Under the pieces are notes generated by a model. The model had not been told where the DNA came from. It did not search any database and saw only the letters and a program-made list of their open reading frames with translations. Below are positions 59,140 through 64,000 of a stretch of 64,000 bases of DNA, piece by piece. The DNA is from Brachynemurus nebulosus (lineage: Eukaryota; Arthropoda; Insecta; Neuroptera; Myrmeleontidae): positions 11,489,108-11,553,107 of the forward strand of contig JAPWDM010000016.1 of NCBI GenBank assembly GCA_035578155.1. Direction: 5' to 3'. Positions within the stretch are counted from its first letter, which is position 1. Each line of letters opens with the position of its first letter. Made by a program: the position numbers and the translations under genes.

Positions 59140-59390
59140 CTAGATTTGTAGAGTATGTCGGTCGAACGATAGAGCAATGGATTGGTGCGGGTGAATTCGG
59201 GTAAAGGGGCGCGGACACACGAGTGGGTGTGTGAAGACGTGGGGTGGCGCACTCCAGGGCTGCTCAGGGGGCGGTGAGGTAGACAGGGGACTATGAGGGG
59301 AGGCAGACCGGGACCCACCGACCCGCAGTCCATTCCGGTGGGTGGGTTGGTTAGGCTGTGTGCCCTGTGTTTCTCTCATCATGTAGTTCA
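59140..59390. other. GC-rich island 2 in the fold-back loop
   Basis: This 250-base, locally G-rich segment includes GGGGCGCGGACACACG, GGGGGCGGTGAGGTAGACAG and GTGGGTGGGTTGGTTAGG. The minus-strand frames across it (94 and 83 codons) are proline/serine-rich because of composition and show no motif. Confidence 0.5.
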
Positions 59391-62300
59391 AAAATAGTGC
59401 AAAAATTAGTGTTAATATATTATTTAATCACGGGTAAGATGTTATTTAATTGTTAATTATTATGTATGTACGTAATTTTTATAGTTGACAATCAATTGTA
59501 TGACAATTCTGTTATTATATGCATGTTCATAGGTGTTATTTTTTATTTTAAAAATGTAGTTTCAAATACCGTTTCAAATACAATCAAATGTGTTCTTTTT
59601 TGAAATTTTAAATTTAGTACCTACACAATGTTTTTTTTTCCGTTTTTCTTTTTTTTTTTTATTCCTGTTTATTGTTTTATGTTTTGTTTATTTATGTATT
59701 TGATCAATAAATATTAAACTTGATTCAAAATTTTCTAATTTATTGCTTTTTTGTTGAATGAATAACAATTTCATTTATAAATTTTCATTTTTTAACAAGT
59801 AACGAACGTAATTTATTAAAGAGACTATCTACTTAATATTTTTTAAAAATGTTTATAGATATGTATACATTATGAAACATGCACTTGCGTTTTCAGAGTG
59901 AAATATAAACCTATGTACATATAAAATAAAACAAAAAAATTAACTGAAAATGGCTGTAGAAATATTTATAAAGTCGCAAATCGATATTAGATTACGTATA
60001 CAATAAAATTAGTAAAATGTCATGTTTCACCCAATTTGTTTAACTATTTCTGATTAGTTTTTTTTTTTTTTTTCAATAAACCGTATAGGAGTGTCCATTT
60101 AATTGATTTAGAAAACAGGGGTTTCAATCTTCTTTTTTTCTAATCCTGTAAATACAAAAAGCGGTTAACCCAAACTTTTCATTGTTCTTAGGAAATAGAT
60201 TTAAAAATATTTTTAACTATCGTCGGTTTTTTAATTAATACTTTAATTATTATAAATACCTGCCCAAATTTGTTTTGAAAATATATCTATAAAAGTTAAT
60301 TTAATTATAAATAACTAAATAAGGTAATTAAGTAACATTACATATTTAATTTATATAAAGTTAACAGTTAACCAGACAAATTAAATGTATGTATTACTAA
60401 AGTATTTATTTATTAATATGTAATGTAAAATGTTACATTGTAAATATTGTAATATCTACATAATCCACTTTCAGTTTCGAAGCATATATGCATGTACATA
60501 GTATTTATGTACAGTTATTTCTTTTATATGAAATACGTACATAATATGTACGTATCATATGTAAATTCATATGGTGTGTATCGTGTGTATTATTTCATAC
60601 CGCGCGTCATACAGAGTTTATCTTCCTTTTGTACAAATATGAATGTGTTTAGTGGGTGTACAGTTGTACATTGTACACAGCGTAAATATATGCAACACAC
60701 ATGTTTTTACTATTTAAATACAGAGGAGGATTTAAATATATTGACGACGAATATTATTAAGTATGTATGTCAACAGGAATTAGATATGTAATATAATTTG
60801 TGTATACGTGTATATATGGTGTATAGTGTATATGCTGGCACACTATACATACACCACAAATCCAATTTTACGTAGTAGTTGGTGCAAATTTAAGGGGAAG
60901 TACGTAAAATCGGAAGATCAGGGGCGTCGGTAAACTTTTGTTTCGGGGGTTTGTAAATATTATTTATCTGAATCTGTTTAAAACCAAATTATCTTAAGAG
61001 ACAATTTACACCTAAAATTCGGTTGTGTAGACAAAGGAAATCGAATGTTATACTAATGAATATGAGCGACGACTTTTAGAAAACTGTCGAAAAATGAACT
61101 TCACTATCGCATTCATCAGCGCAAAAGACGCCAAATAGCGAAAGCTGACAAAAATTCTAGAATATTCTACTCGTGAACTAGCAAAGATACCAAAAACCAA
61201 ACTTCACTATTGAACTGGGCACTAAAAATTAGATTAAGCAACGCATTTTGACAAAAATTCTAGAATGTTCTATTGGTCAACTAACAAAGATATCTAAAAA
61301 TCGATTGCACATAGAATATTCTATTCGTCGAATAGCAAAAATTGTTTGTCAAAATCGGACATTTGGTTTACATTAGTTTAATTTCGGTTGGACAATTAAA
61401 TGGTGCAGTAGATTTTCCAATATCTTTGTTAGTTGACAAATAGAATATTCTAGAACATTTCTCAAAATGTGTTATTTGGTCTCTTTCTTGGTAGCCAATT
61501 CAATGGCGACGTCTGTTTTTTAATATCTTTGCTAATTGACGAATAGAATATTCCAGAACATTTGTCAAAATGTGTAATTTGACCTCTTTTTCAATGGACA
61601 GTTAAATGGTACAATTAATTTTTCAATATCTTTGCTAGTTGACAAATAGAACATTCTAGAATTTTTGTCAAACTACACTGTCTGATATCATTTTTAATGA
61701 CCAATTCAACGGTGAAGTCTGTTTTTTGATATCTCTGCTAGTTAACAATTAGAATATTCTAGAATTTTACGTTACTCATTTTGCATTTGCATTTTTGTAT
61801 ACTACGCATACAGAATATGTGCATATATATCTGCTGTGAAATTTTAAAATTTTTATTGGCTACGAGACCCTCAGACAATATTACCTACGGCCCTGACTCT
61901 GGCTTGGTACATAAATTTTCACCAACACAGACAAACAACAACATATCTGTGAGAGGAGAACCCCACTAAATCGCTGACGTCACTACGTAAAATCGGAGTA
62001 CGTACCATTGGATGGCCACTGTATAAAGCTGCTAATTCACTGTACGAAGAGTGCAAGTGAGTAAGCGCGAGCATTCGCTTATGTTTGTTAATATTTGATT
62101 TTGTTCTCTTCCAATATTTTTTAACGTCTACGTCGAATTCGCCTGTGTTCTCAGTTGGTAGATAAATTAGATGAATACATTTACACAACGGTAAATCGAA
62201 GTAAATACGTACTTTAAGCTAGCGCCACCTTTATTTTTTAAATAGTGTATTGGAAAATAAGAATAACATAACGTATAAATCGTGGTGGCAAACCACTTTA

Positions 62301-62565
62301 TTTAAAAATAAAGAAATATAGCAAATTTACATTAAATGAAAATGAGTCATACTTAAGAATTTTAAAAAGAATCTTTGTCACATAATAATGTAAAAGCCCC
62401 TATACCGGAACGCGATCATATGTCCGAACAGTTTTGACATTTATATATTAATGAAGTTATTACTGAAAGAAATCTCTGATACCAAAAATTATTATTAATA
62501 GAATTTAATAGAATGGTTATTTTTCAATTTAAATATACCTCTCATTTAAGGTTTCCTTACTTAAT

Positions 62566-62710
<145 letters not shown>

Positions 62711-62790
62711 TAAACAATTTTTGTTGACTTCGTATATTTTTATTTCGATCGATACTCATCATTAAAAATACATGAGTTATAATTCCTAGT

Positions 62791-63115
62791 TAGAGCCAAG
62801 ACACACGAACCACGCTACGACCACTTTTTTGTGGTTGTACTGTCGTTCGTGTGTCATAGAGCCAGGACACACGAACCACGCCACGACCACGCGACAGCGA
62901 CAAAATAGTGGCTATTCTGTGGCCGGGTATGTATGCATGTACTTTTCTGATGGAAACACAAATTTCAAGACACACGAGCCACAGCCTGTCGTCGTAATCG
63001 GACACTGTCGCAATGTGTCGTCGTATTGTCGTTTTTAGTCGCTAAAACTTGCGACCAATGGACCACTTATAAGCGACAGATACGTACTACTAGTACTACA
63101 GTGTCTCTCGAACAT
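62791..63115. mobile_element. Harbinger-type end region with a nested hairpin
   Basis: AGAGCCAAGACACACGAACC (62,792) and AGAGCCAGGACACACGAACC (62,857) are successive near-copies. Between them CGTTCGTGTGTCA reverses the first one, giving a small hairpin element. The CACGAACCACG and TGTCGTCGTATTGTCG text is typical of PIF/Harbinger ends in insects. No opposite element end lies in the window. Confidence 0.5.
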
Positions 63116-63332
63116 TACAAGAAATCATTGAATAATACGACTCAGGCAGGTGTTTTGTAATTTTTGTTTTGTTTAGTTTTCTTAATTGTGTGTATTTTTA
63201 TTTCTTTTGGTCTTTTTTGATTGTTTTGTTTTTTTGTTATTATTTTGTTTTTGTTTTGTTTTTTTCTTTTTTTTTTGGTCTTTTTTAATTTTTTTTTTGT
63301 TTTTGTTTCTTTGTTTTTATTTTCTTGAAAAA

Positions 63333-63521
63333 ATGGCAATGGTTAACGAAGATTCATTTGATACGGAATTATTTATTGAGGAAATCCGGAATTTACCCGC
63401 AATCTGGGATTACACATATTCGGGATATAGTAACCGGATGGAAAAAGTAAAGGCATGGGAACATCTTTGCTTCAAATTTTATGATAACTTTGAAAATAAA
63501 GAAAAGAAAGAAAAAAATTGA
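63333..63521 (+). CDS. Small MADF-domain protein, likely second ORF of a Harbinger-type transposon
   Basis: This 62-codon ORF starts at ATG 63,333; the T-rich open frame upstream is composition only. It reads FDTELFIEEIRNLPAIWDY, then SGYSNRMEKVKAWEHL. This matches the start of the MADF (Myb/SANT-like) fold: acidic helix, L-P-x-[I/L]-W-D, a tyrosine, and a later A-W. MADF proteins bind DNA, and PIF/Harbinger elements carry one beside the transposase; the Harbinger-like ends just upstream fit that. A full MADF domain is about 80-90 residues, so the lysine-rich C-terminal end here is a truncation, or the frame continues after splicing. No transposase lies before the window ends. A host MADF gene fragment is the alternative. 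Confidence 0.6.
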   Translation: MAMVNEDSFDTELFIEEIRNLPAIWDYTYSGYSNRMEKVKAWEHLCFKFYDNFENKEKKEKN

Positions 63522-64000
63522 ATATAAACCTTTTTATGACACATTTTATTTACAATAAAGGTACCGCTGCTGTTATAAACGTATCCTGTATATATATTGT
63601 TTATTGATTTATTTTTGCAGAATTATTTATGTAATACAAAATAATTATTATGAAGGCAAATTGGTCAACAGAATTGAAACATTTTTATGGCATGGAAAAA
63701 CCCTTCGGTTAAGAATAAAAGCATGTACTAGAAGCTCTCCTGCTGTTTGAACGTGGATTATTGACTATTATTAGATAAATAAGCTATATAATTATTTAAA
63801 CCTTTTTAGTTTTATAATAATAGAAAAAAATTAAAAATTCAAAGAAATAAAGAGCTGAAAATTTTTGAATTGTTTCATCAAATAATTTTAAAAATTGAAT
63901 CTGCAAAAATATGTAATACCAAAATACCGATATGTATTTTAAAAGAAATATTATTTAAAAGAAGAATCACCTCTCTGATTAATTTTGTTTATTTTTATCC
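63522..64000. other. AT-rich window end without a recognisable gene
   Basis: An AATAAA lies at 63,555-63,560 and could end the MADF transcript. I see no further motif or element end. Confidence 0.35.

Larger units (their letters stand above)
55450..62021. mobile_element. 6.6-kb fold-back element with TA flanks (Tc1/mariner-type ends)
   Basis: The ends CAGTGGCCATCCAATGGTAC are identical as complements and flanked by TA (55,448-55,449 and 62,022-62,023). The arms are about 1.2 kb each (55,450-56,663 and 60,849-62,021). Ends beginning CAGT with a TA duplication fit Tc1/mariner, but arms of this length and no transposase are unusual for it. The loop (56,664-60,848) holds a small MITE, two GC-rich islands and AT-rich DNA. 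Confidence 0.82.

Noticed and set aside
57711..59391. GC-rich ORFs at 57,711-57,902 and 59,049-59,391 as genes
   Set aside because: Open because of high GC with few stops; overlapping frames are open together and no domain, splice or conservation signal is visible.
63186..63332. N-terminal extension of the MADF ORF (Phe/Leu-rich, could look like a membrane segment)
   Set aside because: It is a T-rich tract translated as Phe/Leu/Val; the MADF fold starts after ATG 63,333.

Overview
The window is a gene-poor, very AT-rich stretch of an arthropod, almost certainly insect, genome. The basis is the mix of mobile elements: an errantivirus-type (insect Gypsy) LTR element with an Env gene and a tRNA-Ser-type primer site, an I-like LINE ending in (TAA)n, an R4/Dong-like LINE, an ISL2EU/Harbinger-like transposase, hAT elements, and many TTAA- and TA-flanked MITEs. 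The order cannot be fixed from sequence alone. I see no host gene with convincing introns or conserved function, and no tRNA, rRNA or CRISPR array. Nearly every open frame belongs to a mobile element or lies inside a simple repeat.

Layout. 1-790: AT-rich with a (TA)n tract. 790-15,625: a four-level nest. An I-like LINE (790-5,200) ends in (TAA)n. An R4/Dong-like LINE (5,201-15,587) sits in that TAA tract. A Mutator-like TIR element (7,286-13,702, 9-bp duplication) sits in the R4-like reading frame. An errantivirus with two identical 408-bp LTRs (7,682-12,551, TACA duplication) sits in the TIR element. The errantivirus keeps gag, protease and a frameshifted env, but has lost reverse transcriptase, RNase H and the integrase core. 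15,625-18,178: low-complexity AT-rich DNA.

18,179-42,509: a very large inverted repeat whose arms (18,179-21,500 and 37,240-42,509) carry different small cargo genes at the matching place. The left arm has a degraded protein with stops but no frameshifts. The right arm has an intact 132-codon ORF. Each has its own TATA box, CRE-like site and polyadenylation signal. Between the arms lie a minus-strand LINE split by three TIR elements (22,738-29,040), a TATA-flanked TIR element (29,291-30,553), a degraded ISL2EU-like transposase split by two MITEs (31,046-33,814), a three-copy tandem repeat and a Harbinger-type MITE. The right arm also holds two interleaved TTAA-bounded inverted repeats (39,305-41,335).

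42,510-55,400: hAT remnants, MITEs, microsatellites and a ~120-bp minisatellite (about 50,560-52,480), then a complete-ended hAT element with a gutted transposase (53,686-55,360). 55,450-62,021: a 6.6-kb fold-back element with TA duplications and arms of about 1.2 kb. 62,566-64,000: a (TA)n tract, Harbinger-like ends and a small MADF-domain ORF. Because most insertions have readable duplications, the relative order of many events can be reconstructed directly.
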